NCBI RefSeq assembly: GCF_000224145.3
Contig: NC_020174.2
Location: 3,415,026-3,479,025, forward strand
Length of the DNA stretch: 64,000 nucleotides
Direction of reading: 5' to 3'
Source of the DNA: Ciona intestinalis
Lineage: Eukaryota > Chordata > Ascidiacea > Phlebobranchia > Cionidae
Shown here: one piece after another, positions 52,701 through 64,000 of the stretch
How positions within the stretch are numbered: position 1 is the first letter of the stretch
Layout of the letters: the number at the start of each line of letters is the position of its first letter
Notes under the pieces: model-generated
Seen by the model: the letters and a program-made list of their open reading frames with translations, nothing else
What the model was told of the DNA's origin: nothing
The model's database searches: none
Translations under genes and position numbers: made by a program

Positions 52701-55700
52701 GTTACTTTGTGGGTGATAATTTTTTTAGTCAGCATAAATGAATACATTCAATAACAATTAAAAAGCTCAATAAAGTACTAATAAATGACCTAACCAAATC
52801 AAATGTACTTTTAGGTCACTCACAAGTCACAACCTAGGGGATATGAAACACTAACCTAAACAGTATGCAGTATCGTATTACTGGTGTCTACAGTGTCAGG
52901 TTAAACATTGAATTAATGGACAAATAAAAAGTTTAAAACAATAAATCAATGCGAAAGCTTACCTAAAAAAAGACATAAGCACAATAGAATATTTAAATTT
53001 ATGTTTAATTATAAAATGCCTTGCGCTGGGATAGCTCTGTAAAAAATTAAATTTTATGAATTTTAAGATCAACTTTGTGAATATACTTTTTAGACTCAGT
53101 CGGATTGGGAAATGTAATTTATTGGCCCCATCGTACTGTGTTTGAAAAAATATTTGTAAAATGTAATTAAGGTAAAAATAATGATTTGTTTGCGTTGTCT
53201 TACTGTGTGAAATACTTGTTCACTTAAGCCAGGCCATTTAACCTGCATATTTAACAAATGTGTATGAGTCTTTTAAGATCTTTCACCAAACTATTCTATA
53301 GTAGGGTGGAGAAAAATGTGAAACCTTTTCAATCTGATATTTAAAACTGTTTTCTCTTAACTCTGAAAGGCGGTTGTTGATTGTTTAAAACATTATTTCG
53401 ATACTTAGATTTTTCGATATTATATGCCAAAGGTGTCTTTGTCTTTGGCTCGTCTTCCCCCACTCTACCATACATATCACTGGTAAAATCATAAAAGTAG
53501 CTTAATTAACTTACCATTAACACATAGTAAAGTATATGTTAATCCATTATTCTTCAATATGATAACTTGTTAAGGTACCGACAATGTGACGACATGTTAA
53601 GCAGAAGATTGGCAGGTAACATGCCAGCTGCACTTCGGAAAAAGAAGATTGAAACAAGTTACAAACAGTTCATTACCCCAACTGGTGATCCAATGAATTA
53701 TGTCAAAAAACACATGAGGTACATACACATAGTGATGTTATTTTTATAGTCTACTATCTACTGTATACTACGCAATAAAAATAACAAACAATGAAGAATT
53801 TTTGTTGTTATTGTAATTTTATGTTTTTTGATCTTTTCACATATTTTGTTGTTGATGTAATTTCATGCTTTTTGATCTTTTTACAATACTTTGTATTTAA
53901 GACCTTTAAAATTGCGCCACTCCTGTTATAACTGCACCACCTTTTTGGGTAAGGTTTTAAATGGACCGTAAAAGGTGGCATTGTCATACATAGGCACCAA
54001 ACTTTTGAAAATGCAGGGGAGCCAGGGATAGTTAAACACCCATTCCTTTGAAACAAAATCTAACTTATTGATTATAATGTTTACTAAATAACACAGTGCA
54101 GGGAATTCCAGGGTTGGCCTGCCTACCCTGCCACCCCAGGTTTGGCGCCTATGTTGTCATATCACTACCATAGAATAGAAATGTTTCTTTGGCACAAAAG
54201 TGGGGTACTGTTATAAAGAAATCCCTATTGTACATATTATCAAGGGGTTTAATTAAACCTCCTGACTTTACTTAGAATATGAGTTTTGTTGAAACAAAAC
54301 ATAAATTTTAAACATGCTTTTTTTAAGGCAAAGGTGGACTACAGTTATAAAGATAACCCTACTGCTCATGTATGTATTATCAAGAGCGTATTCCGTTTAA
54401 AACCCCTGGCTTGATTTAAAACATAGTTGTTCTTTAACTTTATGTATGCTTTACCCATTTAACAAAGATGCTTATCAGATTTACCCCCAATATGTAATAT
54501 GGCACCTATTTATTAAAAAGCGAAAACAACCATTACCATACTATAAAGAATTAATAAGATAAGAGGCTATACCTTCGGATAATTAGTTCATCTGAACTAG
54601 GATAGTAACTAAGCTACAACAACTACAGTTGGCGCAATTTTTCTGTCCCGTCAACTGATGAATTTTAATTGGTAGCTCATTTACCCTCTAAATACGAAGA
54701 TTTACACTCAGGGGTGAATTTACCCCAATTTAAAACAAGCTGACTTAAAATATGAGTTTTTGTTGAAATCTAAAGATAAATTTACGATTTTCAGGAGCAA
54801 AAGCATGAGTGATCTTGGTGTAGATCAACAAAAACGAGAAGAACAAGACGAGCGAAACGCTCGTTATTACGAACTTCAAAAACTGAAGGAACAATTAAAA
54901 GAAGAAGAAGAATCCTGGTCTTCTGTAAATAATTTAATACATTTTACTATAGTTTTTAACTGTTTAAACTAGATTAATCCATTTATTCATTTAGTTAAAA
55001 CGCCCTGGAATGTACTTTTTTAAATTCAATCATGTTTTGTAGTTTTTTGTAAAATATATATAATAATATATATATATATATATATAATATATAATATTTA
55101 TTTATTTATTTCAATTTTTAAATGTTTAAATTGGATGTGATTTAATTTGATTTACTTTACTCTAGTTTTTAAGTTAGATTAGTTCTCCATTTTCTTATTT
55201 AGTTAAAACGCTCTAGACTTATTTTGTTAACTTTCAACCTATGTAAATTCTAAATGTTTAAATTGGATATGAGTTGGGACCTATTTTTATATACTGGTAC
55301 AGTACCATTGTAATTGTCCACCAGTCACCACTACCAGTCACTGTCAAATGTTGTTGAAACTGCATGAGTTCAACTGGGGCATGGTATTACCATGTTTCTG
55401 TATATATTTTAATTATATATTTCACCATAGTAGGATTTTAAGCTAGATAAACTCTAAATGTACAAATTGGGTGGCAGTTTTTTGGACCTATTCTTATATA
55501 CCATACAGTACCAGTTACTGTTTGATAAAACTGCAATAGGTTAACTTGCGCATGGTGTTGCCATGTTTGCAATAGAATATTGTTGATAACGCTGTTCAAT
55601 ATCAGAAAGTTAGTCACTGATTAGTTTTGGCAACGTCAGGTTGCGTGTTACTCAAACAAGGCGTCTTTTTTTTATCTTTTTTTGCCGTTGGAATATTGTT

Positions 55701-58700
55701 CTATCAACATTATATATACTAACTATTGTACTGTCTTCTGTGGGGTAATTTGGGACACCTTTGGCACATAAAATCCAAGTATCCTGATCGCGTTTTAAAC
55801 AATTAACAACGGTCTATGGGAGCCATGTGGATACAGTTTTATAATTCTTTAAATGTTTTTTGTTTACTACCAAATGGGACAAGTTAATGGAATAAAAAGG
55901 TGTCCCGTCTTTCCCCACCCTACTATAACTCAACAACCTAAGACATTGGAATTATATTTTTTTCATTAATTTTCATATTTATGGAGTAGTACTTTAAACC
56001 AAAATCACCTAATAATGGATATATTATACTTGGTAGCCTACTTAATTCATGACCAAATTTAAAGTAATGTGAAATTTGTTTCAGAAAAATTGCCAGGGGG
56101 GTAATGAAACATTATAATGTTTTATTTAAAAAAGTTAGAATGTTTTATTTATAAAAAAAAATGGCCATAGTGTTTGGTTACTATATTGGCCAGCAATGCA
56201 TATATCAAATATTTCAATATTCATTCATATAAGGTATAGCTATATAATAAAATCCCCAATATGTATGTATTTATTTGAAACAAATTTCTTTTTACACCAA
56301 GCATTTGTTCAGAATCTGTAAAGAAATATGCCTATTTAAATTCTTTTGTTAGTGGCAGATTTTTGGTATTATTTTGTGAAAACAGTCCCAATTTACCGTG
56401 AAATCATAAGAAATATATATATTTGTTTGGAACGTATTTCTTTTTACACTAAGCTTTTGTTCAGAATCTTCAAAGTTGGAAATCGAGAAGAAGAAGCGCG
56501 ACCATTGATGCGAGGAAACGAAAAGAAGATCGGGAGATCATTGAACAAGAGAGCACGAACAAATCTCGAAGAAAACCAAAAACTTACAAGGAGATGCTTG
56601 AACAAAAGTTTGTGTCCTATCCGTGTTTATTAGTTGCTTCATTCTTTTTTACTGATTAAGTTTAAATTTATTTATTTAACACTCTAATTTAGACTATCAT
56701 ACATGATTTACATTTGTTATGATTTTTTTATAAATTTAGCAAAATAAACAAAGCACAATAATTTTAAGATAAAAAAAATTAAATTAGATTATTTAAAAAT
56801 TATTTTTATCTTGATTTTTTATAGTTTGATGTAGAACTGAACACTTTTATATTATATTCAATAATATTTACTTTTTTTTTTCTTGTTCAGAAAATACCGA
56901 GATTCCGCTTTCTTTGATGACAGCGACAACCTTGTTGCTGTGATCCCTCCAAACAATGCTATCAGCAAACCAAGTGAAACTAAATCATATTCAACATACA
57001 AAAAATCCACCACACCAACGATACCTTCACAATCCCCCCCTACAACTACGTATTTATCAAAAGTTGAAGCCGTGATCAAGCCAGTTCAGTCAAACCCATC
57101 AAGTACTGCAGTCAACACAAGCCCTCCTCAACAAAACACATACAACAGATACTCAAGCGTCAAATCTTTCACTTTACCGAAGAAAAATGTTGAAAATAAG
57201 TTTCCCGCCAAAACCGATTCTGTCCCTAAAATGACAGATTATGTTCCTAAAACGACGGTTGTTATGCGTAATAAACCAGCTGCTGCAAATAGTTATCAAA
57301 AGTAAGTGCTATTGTACATTGTGTAATATACATTGATATATAAAAGCATTGTGTAATGTATTTTTATGGAAGGTATGCGATCCAGTAATCTGTATCTGGT
57401 TATTGTGTATGTCATAAGTATAAGTGATATTGACGGAACTGTCTGCGAATGGCGCGGTCTGATTATGAGCTTATTTTAAACACTAACAGGGATATATGTG
57501 ATTTAGTTTGGTGAAACACTTTACAAAACTTTAAAAGAATAAGTAGAAACACTTTAATCACAATAATTATATCTATTTTTTTAAATCACAATAATAGGAC
57601 ATTTAAGTGGCAATTATTAATTTCAATTATTTATTTGTAAAACACTGTAAATGAATAAGTAGGAACACTTTAATCACAATAATTATATATATCTATTTTT
57701 TTAAATCACAATAATTTGACATTTAAGTGACAATTATTAATTTGAATTAATTAACTGGTAAAACACTGTAAATGAATAAATAGGAACACTTTAAAATATC
57801 ACAAAATTATGTATAATATTTAAGCGACAAATTTTTCTTTAAATTATATATCTGTTAAAACACTATAAATAAATAGGTAGGAACACTTTTAAGTATTACA
57901 ATACCATAAAGTTTAAACAACAACTATTACTTTTAATACTGTACCTTTTTGTTTTGTTTATATTGCAAACAACACGTAACATGTATTTTGTTCTTATTGT
58001 ATTGCTTTTCATACACAGAGAGCGTCCAAAATCTGCTTACAGCGATTTATCGAGCTTAAGGTCTTCAACATTACCAAAGGATTATCATAGCTATTCAACT
58101 CCTAAACCATTCACCAAAAGTAATACCAGCACTTTCTCTCAACAACGAAGAACGGCGTTTGCTAACAAGCGGAATATGTGGGAAAACATAGGGAGTCAGA
58201 CCAATCAACCAGTTACCACGGAACCGAAACACTTGGCCACGTTACTGCGTGATGATAATGCCCCGACAATCACGCCGCAAAACGAAGAAAAAGTAAAACC
58301 GGCTGTAGTCAACCCAGTTCGTGTTGAGCCAACACCACAACCGAAAGTACAAGCTAAAATTGAAACGCCAATCAATTTTCAGAGCAAGGATAATACTGTG
58401 TATGCGCCAAAAATATCAGTTACATCCAGTGCTGTGAGTTTATGGACATAAATTTGGATATTTTTTTAAATATTTAATCTAGTCAAGTTATTCTGTTCAG
58501 TTTAGATATTCTTCTAATTATTTAAAATAGCGATGTTATTTTCTTCAGTTTAGATATTTTTCTAATTATTTGATTGAGTTCAGGCTCTCAATTTTTCAGC
58601 AGACCAACATTTTAACGTCATAATCTATTTTTATCACCTGGCAGACAGTTTATAATATTTATTTACTGTTGCTGGCTTCTTTGCACTAAAAACACTTCAG

Positions 58701-61700
58701 TCCAAAGCATCTGAAAGTTTTACTTTGACTAATTTTTTTTTACTCTGGCTAAAATAAGTTTTACTTTGCCCCAATTTTTTTTTAACTTCGGCTAAAAAAA
58801 TTTTTTGTGGCTAAAAATTTTTTTTAATTTGACCAAAATAAGTTTTACTTTGACTAAAATAATTTTATTTTTGATTACAGAAAAATAAGTCCTCCACAAT
58901 CGAAGCTTTATTTGATGATATGAAGATATGTATCAACCAAAGACCACGCAGTGAAAAAGGATTTGGGTTTACTGTGCGAGGTGGAGACGATGGAAAACCA
59001 GTAATTGTTAACACGGTTACACCTGGTATGCAACAACCATTTAAAAGTTTTATTATAGTAGGGTGGGGGAAGATGGGACACCTTTTCATTCCTTTTTTTT
59101 TCTCATTCAGTTTTTTTTTCATTCTATTTTTTTAACCATTCAGAAGTTTTATTATAGCAGGGTGGGGGAAGATGGGACACCTTTTCATTCACTTTTTTTT
59201 CTCATTCAGTTTTTTTTTCATTCTATTTTTTTACCCAATCAGAAGTTTTAATATAGTAGGGTGGGGGGAAGATGGGACTGCTTTTCATTCTATTTTCTTT
59301 TCCCATTTGGTGGTAAACAAAGAACATTCAAGAATTGTAAAACCGTATCCTCACTACTTCCATAGCCCGTTTTGTTAATTGTTTAAAGCACGTTCAGGAT
59401 GTTTGCATATTATGTGCTCATCAAGGTGTCCCGTCTTCCTATACTTCTTATAATGTAACAATATTCAATGAAAAAATATTTCATTTTATTCTATGTGGGT
59501 GAGGTCCTTGTCAAGGACCATTAGGCCAGATTTGGCTCATTACCCCAACGTGCAGAGTACTTATATAGGCTACATGCTTTAGGCGATCAGTGTAACTTCG
59601 TATTGGACTGTATATGTCCTGACCAAGACTAGCTATTCTTGCATGTTATTAATTTATAAACCGAACATTATTTTAGCGTGTACAAACATACCAAAAAACT
59701 TCAACAATTTTACTTTTAAAAGTTTTTGACAATTTTTTTTTTTAAATACAATTATACTTTTCAAAGTTTTTGACAATTTTATCAAAAAAAAACATACTAA
59801 AAAGCTTTGACAATTCTACCTTCAAATTTAGTACTATTTATCTGTTGAGGTCTTAACAATTATAAATCTAATAGCACATACTGTATGACGGTTGTCTTTA
59901 ATGCACACAGAATATTTATGCACGCTGTAGTTTAAATTTGGTAAAACTATAATCAAGCAGTGGCGCAGCCAGGGGGGTTTAGGGTGTCGCGACCCCCTTT
60001 TTAAATCAAAAAAGTTATATATATATATAATTAAAAAAATTTTTAAAAAAATTAAAAAAAAATTTTTTTGATTAAACCCCCCCCCCAATAATTATAATAT
60101 ATGTATATATTTAAAAGAAAGAATTATATTTTTTTATATTTAATGTTAGATACCAAATAAAAATCTTTTTTTTTTAAATCTGATTTTTTTTTATATCTAA
60201 TTTAAAATCATTTTGTGTCGTATGTTTAGGTGGTGCTGCCAGTGTGTGTCAGCTATGCATCGGAGATGAAATTCTTGCGATTAATGATGTTCGTCTGTCA
60301 TCAACACTAACACAAGATGAAATTGTTCAACTTATAGTTGATAGCGTAATCACTGGAAATCTGGGCCTTGATATCAGAAGATATGGAAAATCGAAAAAAT
60401 GTAAATTTTTGTTTAGTATTTTTCCAAAAACCATGCATGATGTTGTATATATATATTAGTATTGTTGCCATTTTTTAATGTAACAGAAGAATTTCTTTTT
60501 AATAAAACTAAACTTTAATAGTTCGGAATTTTTGTAAATTTTGCTAATGCAAATTCGACTTCCACACACAGTTTTTTACAAAAAAATAGATCTTAAAATA
60601 AAATGCATACGAGGTACTGTAGGTACTGAACGTATTTTTTTTTAAATTAAAACACTTTATATGTATGGCTACACACACTCTGAATATTTCACACATGAAT
60701 AATTTAATTGCTAGGTTTTATTGTTAAACTGAAAATTTTTTAAGATATATATAATTTTTACAACTAAAACACTTCATATGTCCACACACTAAACATAGTT
60801 TACACATTGATTGATAGTTTAACACAAAATGTTTTTTTAATTTGTTTTTATTTTTGTGCGATTAATTTTTACAATTAAAACACTTCATATGATTGCATAC
60901 TAAATATAATTCACACATGTATAGTTTAACACAAAAATATTTTTAATATTTTTTTATATGAATTTCAGCAAATCCGTTGCGTTTGTCGGGAACGAAAGTC
61001 GTCATGACTTCGGGAGGTTTTGTTCAAGTTCGCTCCGACAAAGGAAAAGAACTCGTCGTTTCTGCAAACCCAAAGAATAATATGAATGAAGAACCCATGG
61101 TGTGTATTCTTGTGGGGTAAATTGGGGTAATGGGCCAAACCTGGTCTAAATCTCAGGACCCATGGCATGCCACGCTGGGACCACACCCACTTAGAATTTG
61201 TTGGGGTAAAGTGCCTATCCTGGCCTAAATCCCAGGGCCCATGACAGGCCTAGCTGCGGGACCTCACCCACATAAAATATATTGGGGTAATGGGCCTATC
61301 CTGGCCTAAATCCCAAGACCTATGGCGTGCCACGCTGTGGGATCTCACCCACATAGAATAGTTTTCTTGTTGTATCTGGATAAATTAGGATAAGGGGCCA
61401 ATCCTGTTATAAAACCCTCACCCACATGGAATAAAATCTAGATAAATCAAAGCATTAATTTAATCCTGATCAAGACTAGATGCTATTGGGGACTCTTATT
61501 GTTTTTTCTTTTGGGATTCAAATTTTTACCCTTAAAAGTTTAAAATTTTGTCGATTTAAATTCGTGTTTTTCAGACCAAACTAGGGGAAGAAAAGTTTGA
61601 AAATGTCAAAATAGAAGTTTCACCGCCGCTACCACCTCCACCCCCACCACTAGCCCGCCCCACACAATATATTCCACCGTCAACTTCAAAGCAAAACAAT

Positions 61701-63530
61701 GGTGTTTCACCACGGTAGGCTTACTTTATGCTTAAAAACTTATTTGTTCAATATTTTTATGACAATCTGTTTTTTTTTGTGCACGACTTTTAGATTTTAG
61801 TTTTTGTTCAATGTTTCCATAATTTTCTGGTTTAAACCTCAGAAGGATTTTCCATAAATATTTGGTTTCAAACTTTAGTTTTTGTTCATTATTTCCACAA
61901 TTTTCTGGTTTAGTGGAATTTTTGTATTAAAATTGTCGTAACAGCAGAAGGGATAACAGGAACAAAATGTAAAATTTAGGCTTACTTTATGCTTTAAGAC
62001 TTTAATTTTTGTTCAATATTTTCATAATTATCTGGGTTTTTTTTGTGCAAGGCGTTTAGGTTTTAGTTTTTGTTCAATGTTTTCGTAATTATCTGGTTTA
62101 CATCTTTAGTTTTTGTTTAATATCTCCACAATTGTTAATTTGGTGTAGGTTTTTAGTTTTTGTTCAATATTTCTATAATTTTCTGGTTTAGTGGGAGTAT
62201 TGTATTAAAATATTGTCATATCAGTAGAAGGGGTAACAGGAACAGAATGTAAAATTTAGGCTTACTTTATGCTTTAAGACTTTAATTTTTGTTCAATATT
62301 TTCATAATTAACTTGTTTAAAACTTTATGGGGATTTTCCATAATTATGTGGTTTCAAACTTTAGTTTTTGTTCAAGATTTCCATAATAAACTGATTTATT
62401 GTATTATTTATGAGGGTTTTTCATAATTATCTAGTTTCAAACTTTTGTTTTTGTTCAATATTTCTACAATTATCTGGTTTAGTGGAATATTTATATTAAA
62501 ATTGTCGTAACAGCAGAAGGGATAACAAAAACTGCCAGTAAAATATTCATAACGTTTAAATAACCTTTGGGTGGAATATTTTCTATTTTCCCATATTAAG
62601 ACACAGTAAACAGATACTTGTTCAAATTAAACTAAATTTGGGTAATCGTAAAAGCATTGTGTTATATAGCAATTGCAGTGTTACTAAATTTATTTGCAGT
62701 AATGGGCCGATTCTGGCCTAAATCTTAGATCCCATGGCATGCCACACTGGGGGACCTCACCCTTATAAAAATCGTAATGGCCCAATTCTGGACCAATTCT
62801 TAGAAACCATGGCAGGCAAGGCTGTGGGACCTCAGCCACAAAAAAATTTGTTGGGGTAATGTGCCAATTCTGGCCCAATTCTTAGACCCCATGACGTTCC
62901 AGGGACCTCACCCACATAGAATAGAATACTAAATTTGTATACAAAACTACTGTAATTTTATCAATGTGTTTTTAATATTTTATTATCACAGCACAAGTGC
63001 TTCAAGTTCATTGAACAGAACAGTAAGGATGCCAACAAAATTTCAAGGTATTTTATTTAAACTGTTTGCTTAAATTCTACATTGAATTATGAATAAACTT
63101 AAATGTGTCTAAAATATTTCCTTTAACAGAAACACCAAGTGTGGAAATTGATGGCCTTCTTAATAAAACTAAGGTAACATCATAAAAAAATACTAAATTT
63201 ATAATTCATTATGGTAAAAAAACTTATATTTTAATTTATTTAAACAGTAGATGTATAAACCATTATAGTAAAAAAATACATTTAATTTTTTCAGTAAATA
63301 TGTAACCCAATATGGTAAAAAAACTTCTATACAGTGTTTTTTTATTAAATGCATAATCCATTATGTAAAAAAGCTTACATTTATTATTTTTTCAACTGTA
63401 AATTTATAATCATTTATAAAAAACAACTTAAATTTAATTTTATTTAAAGAACACAAATCATTCTAATATCCCACCCGCGCCTGTGGTGTATAATGGAAAC
63501 ATGAATCAACCAAGTCAGCTTAAAAGCCAG
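49707..63530 (+). CDS. LMO7/LIMCH1-like PDZ protein (13 exons visible, 3' end beyond window)
   Basis: Exons 49707-49771, 53575-53718, 54795-54924, 56465-56607, 56891-57301, 58019-58433, 58881-59025, 60230-60400, 60969-61099, 61575-61714, 62992-63047, 63130-63173, 63450-63530 (692 aa, open at the end). Order: acidic start MADSDNSQHSSFDEGDD; RSKSMSDLG followed by a charged coiled-coil-like helix (KREEQDERNARYYELQKLK); QSWKSRRRSATIDARKRKE, typical of the DUF4757 region of LMO7/LIMCH1; a Ser/Thr/Pro-rich linker; a PDZ domain; a poly-proline tract. Vertebrate relatives are actin/adherens-junction proteins ending in a LIM domain. No calponin-homology domain is visible, so this resembles a short isoform unless one lies upstream. 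The LIM exon would lie right of 64000. Confidence 0.75.
50570..52268. repeat. 112-bp satellite array, intron 1 of the LMO7-like gene
   Basis: About 15 units. ACATAGCTGA-type phases occur at 50665, 50765, 50877, 50989, 51101, 51213, 51334, 51446, 51557, 51669, 51781, 51901, 52013, 52125 and 52249. Spacing is 112 bp except where TA microsatellites expand a unit to 120-124. Units contain CACATAAAAACACAAAGTGT and CAATTTGTGCAAAAGTAAA. Confidence 0.92.
52565..52730. repeat. T1 fragment fused to an S1 tail fragment
   Basis: CATGTTTTAACAACTGTTGT to ATCCTGTCTTTACGTTT is T1; ATACCTTGTGCCAGATTACG to TTTGTGGGTGATAA is S1 (minus). Confidence 0.55.
53299..53472. mobile_element. M1 MITE, diverged
   Basis: Both termini recognisable (TAGTAGGGTGGAGAAAAATG; CGTCTTCCCCCACTCTACCA); a short duplication of GTCTTTG inside. 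Confidence 0.7.
54455..54745. mobile_element. Second copy of the 28050-28353 hAT-like MITE
   Basis: Shared blocks ATTTACCCCCAATATGTAAT, TTTATTAAAAAGCGAAAACA and TTTTTCTGTCCCGTCAACTG. Terminal 20 bp eroded. Confidence 0.7.
55739..55928. mobile_element. M1 MITE
   Basis: GCACATAAAATCCAAGTATC-first copy, left terminus degraded. Confidence 0.75.
57500..57910. repeat. Tandem repeat of roughly 110-125 bp, 3-4 units
   Basis: Units share AAAACACT(G)TAAATGAATA, GTAGGAACACTTTAATCACA and GACATTTAAGTGGCAATTAT. Between LMO7-like exons 5 and 6. Confidence 0.75.
58690..58870. repeat. Degenerate short tandem repeat before the PDZ exon
   Basis: Reiterated TTTTACTTTGACTAAAATAA-like motifs up to the acceptor of exon 58881. 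Confidence 0.6.
58881..60400 (+). CDS. PDZ domain of the LMO7-like protein (two exons)
   Basis: Exons 58881-59025 and 60230-60400 encode one PDZ, about residues 450-540. KGFGFTVRGGDDGKPVIVNT gives the GFGF carboxylate-binding loop and strand B; CIGDEILAINDVRLSS is the conserved turn; DEIVQLIVDSVITGNLGLDI is helix B with strand F, followed by RRYGK, a sequence also found right after the LMO7 PDZ. The intron between them carries an expanded M1 cluster. Confidence 0.85.
59054..59452. mobile_element. M1 with its left end triplicated
   Basis: TAGTAGGGTGGGGGAAGATG-type heads at about 59054, 59155 and 59253. The first two are followed by the same ~105-bp unit (CTCATTCAGTTTTTTTTTCA); the third leads a full M1 ending near 59452. 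It lies inside the PDZ intron. Confidence 0.8.
59488..59552 (-). repeat. S2 3'-module, inverted
   Basis: TCTATGTGGGTGAGGTCCTT to CTCATTACCCCAACG. Confidence 0.6.
59958..60090. mobile_element. hAT-like MITE, copy of 117-255, right end lost
   Basis: CAGTGGCGCAGCCAGGGGGG, TTTAGGGTGTCGCGACCCCC, then an AT/poly-A interior and AAACCCCCCCCCC. No matching right terminus. Confidence 0.65.
60490..60960. repeat. Degenerate tandem repeat in the intron after the PDZ
   Basis: TTAAAACACTT(C/T)ATATG followed by ACACACTAAACATA and TTCACACATG occurs three times, about 115-120 bp apart. Confidence 0.65.
61108..61440 (+). repeat. Array of S2 3'-modules (three to four units)
   Basis: TTGGGGTAATGGGCC...CCTAAATCC...CCCATG...GACCTCACCCAC repeats at about 61121, 61200 and 61282 with a degraded fourth. 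No S2 head is present. Confidence 0.75.
61575..61714 (+). CDS. Poly-proline exon of the LMO7-like protein
   Basis: Encodes KIEVSPPLPPPPPPLARP, a profilin/EVH1/SH3-type proline run after the PDZ. Phase 0 in and 2 out; next exon 62992-63047. Confidence 0.75.
61730..62530. repeat. Degenerate tandem repeats of TTTTTGTTCAATATTT type
   Basis: Many copies of TTTAGTTTTTGTTCAATAT...ATAATTATCTGGTTT. A longer unit with GTCGTAACAGCAGAAGGGAT recurs three times. Confidence 0.7.
62697..62932 (+). repeat. Second array of S2 3'-modules
   Basis: Three units: AGTAATGGGCCGATTCTGGC, CGTAATGGCCCAATTCTGG and GGTAATGTGCCAATTCTGGC, each ending in GGGACCTCA. Confidence 0.75.
63175..63440. repeat. Short tandem repeat, ~60 bp units
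   Basis: CATTATGGTAAAAAAACTTA-like units repeated about five times between the last two visible exons' predecessors. Confidence 0.6.
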
Positions 63531-63564
63531 GTTGGTGGTTCATATTTGGATTAAACTGAATAAA

Positions 63565-63892
63565 TGAATGTAACTTACTTTATCCTCGCGTGGCAGGAAA
63601 ATGCAGTCGTAATAACACGGGTGTCCTGTTTCATACACCTCGTGCCAGCTTACGAGTTACCAGTTACCATGTGTTTTACTTTGTAATTGATTGTTTTTTA
63701 GTGGATTTTTTCTTTTTTTTTATGTTTGGTTGATATTTGGACAACCCATTAGTGAACAGCTGGGTTGAAGCAATTGCCGTTAAGTGTCTTGCCCAAGGAC
63801 ACATACGCCCGCAATGGTAGCAGCGACGAGCCTTGAACCCATTACCTCTGGGTTATAGCAGGCATGCTAACCACTCTGCCACGGCGTCGGCT
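63565..63892 (-). mobile_element. S1 SINE, full length
   Basis: Complete from GTAACTTACTTTATCCTCGC to CTCTGCCACGGCGTCGGC. Read on the minus strand: TGGCAGAGTGGTTAGCATGC (A box), GGGTTCAAGGCTCG (B box), core TGTCCTTGGGCAAGACACTT, tail CATTCATTTATTCA. Best intact copy in the window. Confidence 0.85.
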
Positions 63893-64000
63893 AATTTATA
63901 TATATTTAAGGGAATCTATTACATTAAAATAATTATTTTAGAACATGTATTTTGTGCTAATGTTAGAATAAAGTTTTAATTAATTTGCATTAGTTTAGAA

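Noticed and set aside
56346..56633. 95-codon frame over the LMO7-like exon 4
   Set aside because: Different frame from the exon 56465-56607; the phase-consistent frame gives the conserved SWKSRRRSATID motif.

Overview
This is a metazoan nuclear window: AT-rich, intron-dense, with GT-AG introns throughout, polyadenylation signals and a heavy load of small interspersed repeats. Codon-level similarity of the exons to vertebrate proteins, the compact introns and the repeat types all fit a tunicate, most likely Ciona. The species call is an inference; no database was consulted. There are four runs of N (17-66, 1896-1945, 19763-20262, 22765-22814).

Five protein-coding genes lie head-to-tail on the + strand. 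Their exon models were built by joining reading frames across splice sites, and the phases agree at every junction listed. In order: a UBE2F-type NEDD8-conjugating enzyme (569-3870, complete); an FBXW5-type F-box/WD-repeat protein (5006-13391, complete, with an unusual cysteine-rich insert); a HINFP-type histone H4 gene transcription factor with C2H2 zinc fingers (14888-19091, 3' end lost in or near the 500-N gap); a CEP192/SPD-2-type centrosome scaffold (20741-47585, about 45 exons, 5' end not resolved); and an LMO7/LIMCH1-like protein with a PDZ domain (49707-63530, running off the right edge). No - strand gene, structural RNA gene or CRISPR array is supported.

Non-coding sequence is largely repeats, and five names are used below. 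M1 is a palindrome-ended ~195-bp MITE with TIRs like TAGTAGGGTGGGGGAAGATG, about 30 full or partial copies. S1 is a tRNA-derived SINE of ~315 bp with a CATTCATTCA tail. S2 is a second tRNA-headed SINE whose 3' module is also scattered alone and in tandem. T1 is a ~200-bp repeat with a TTATTATTA tail. M2 is a palindromic MITE with TIR GGCACTAGTGAAGAGTCT. There are also two hAT-like MITEs with 8-bp target duplications, several fold-back elements, and tandem arrays, notably a 112-bp satellite of about 15 units in intron 1 of the LMO7-like gene.

Functionally, FBXW5 and CEP192 both act in the PLK4-centriole pathway in other animals. UBE2F feeds NEDD8 to cullins and HINFP drives histone H4 transcription at S phase, so four of the five neighbours belong to cell-cycle machinery. 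The most unusual sequence signals are minisatellites built from repeated 3' splice sites that end exactly at CEP192 exons, a set of acceptors lying 17-42 nt downstream of an M1 terminus, and an FBXW5 acceptor supplied by a SINE tail.
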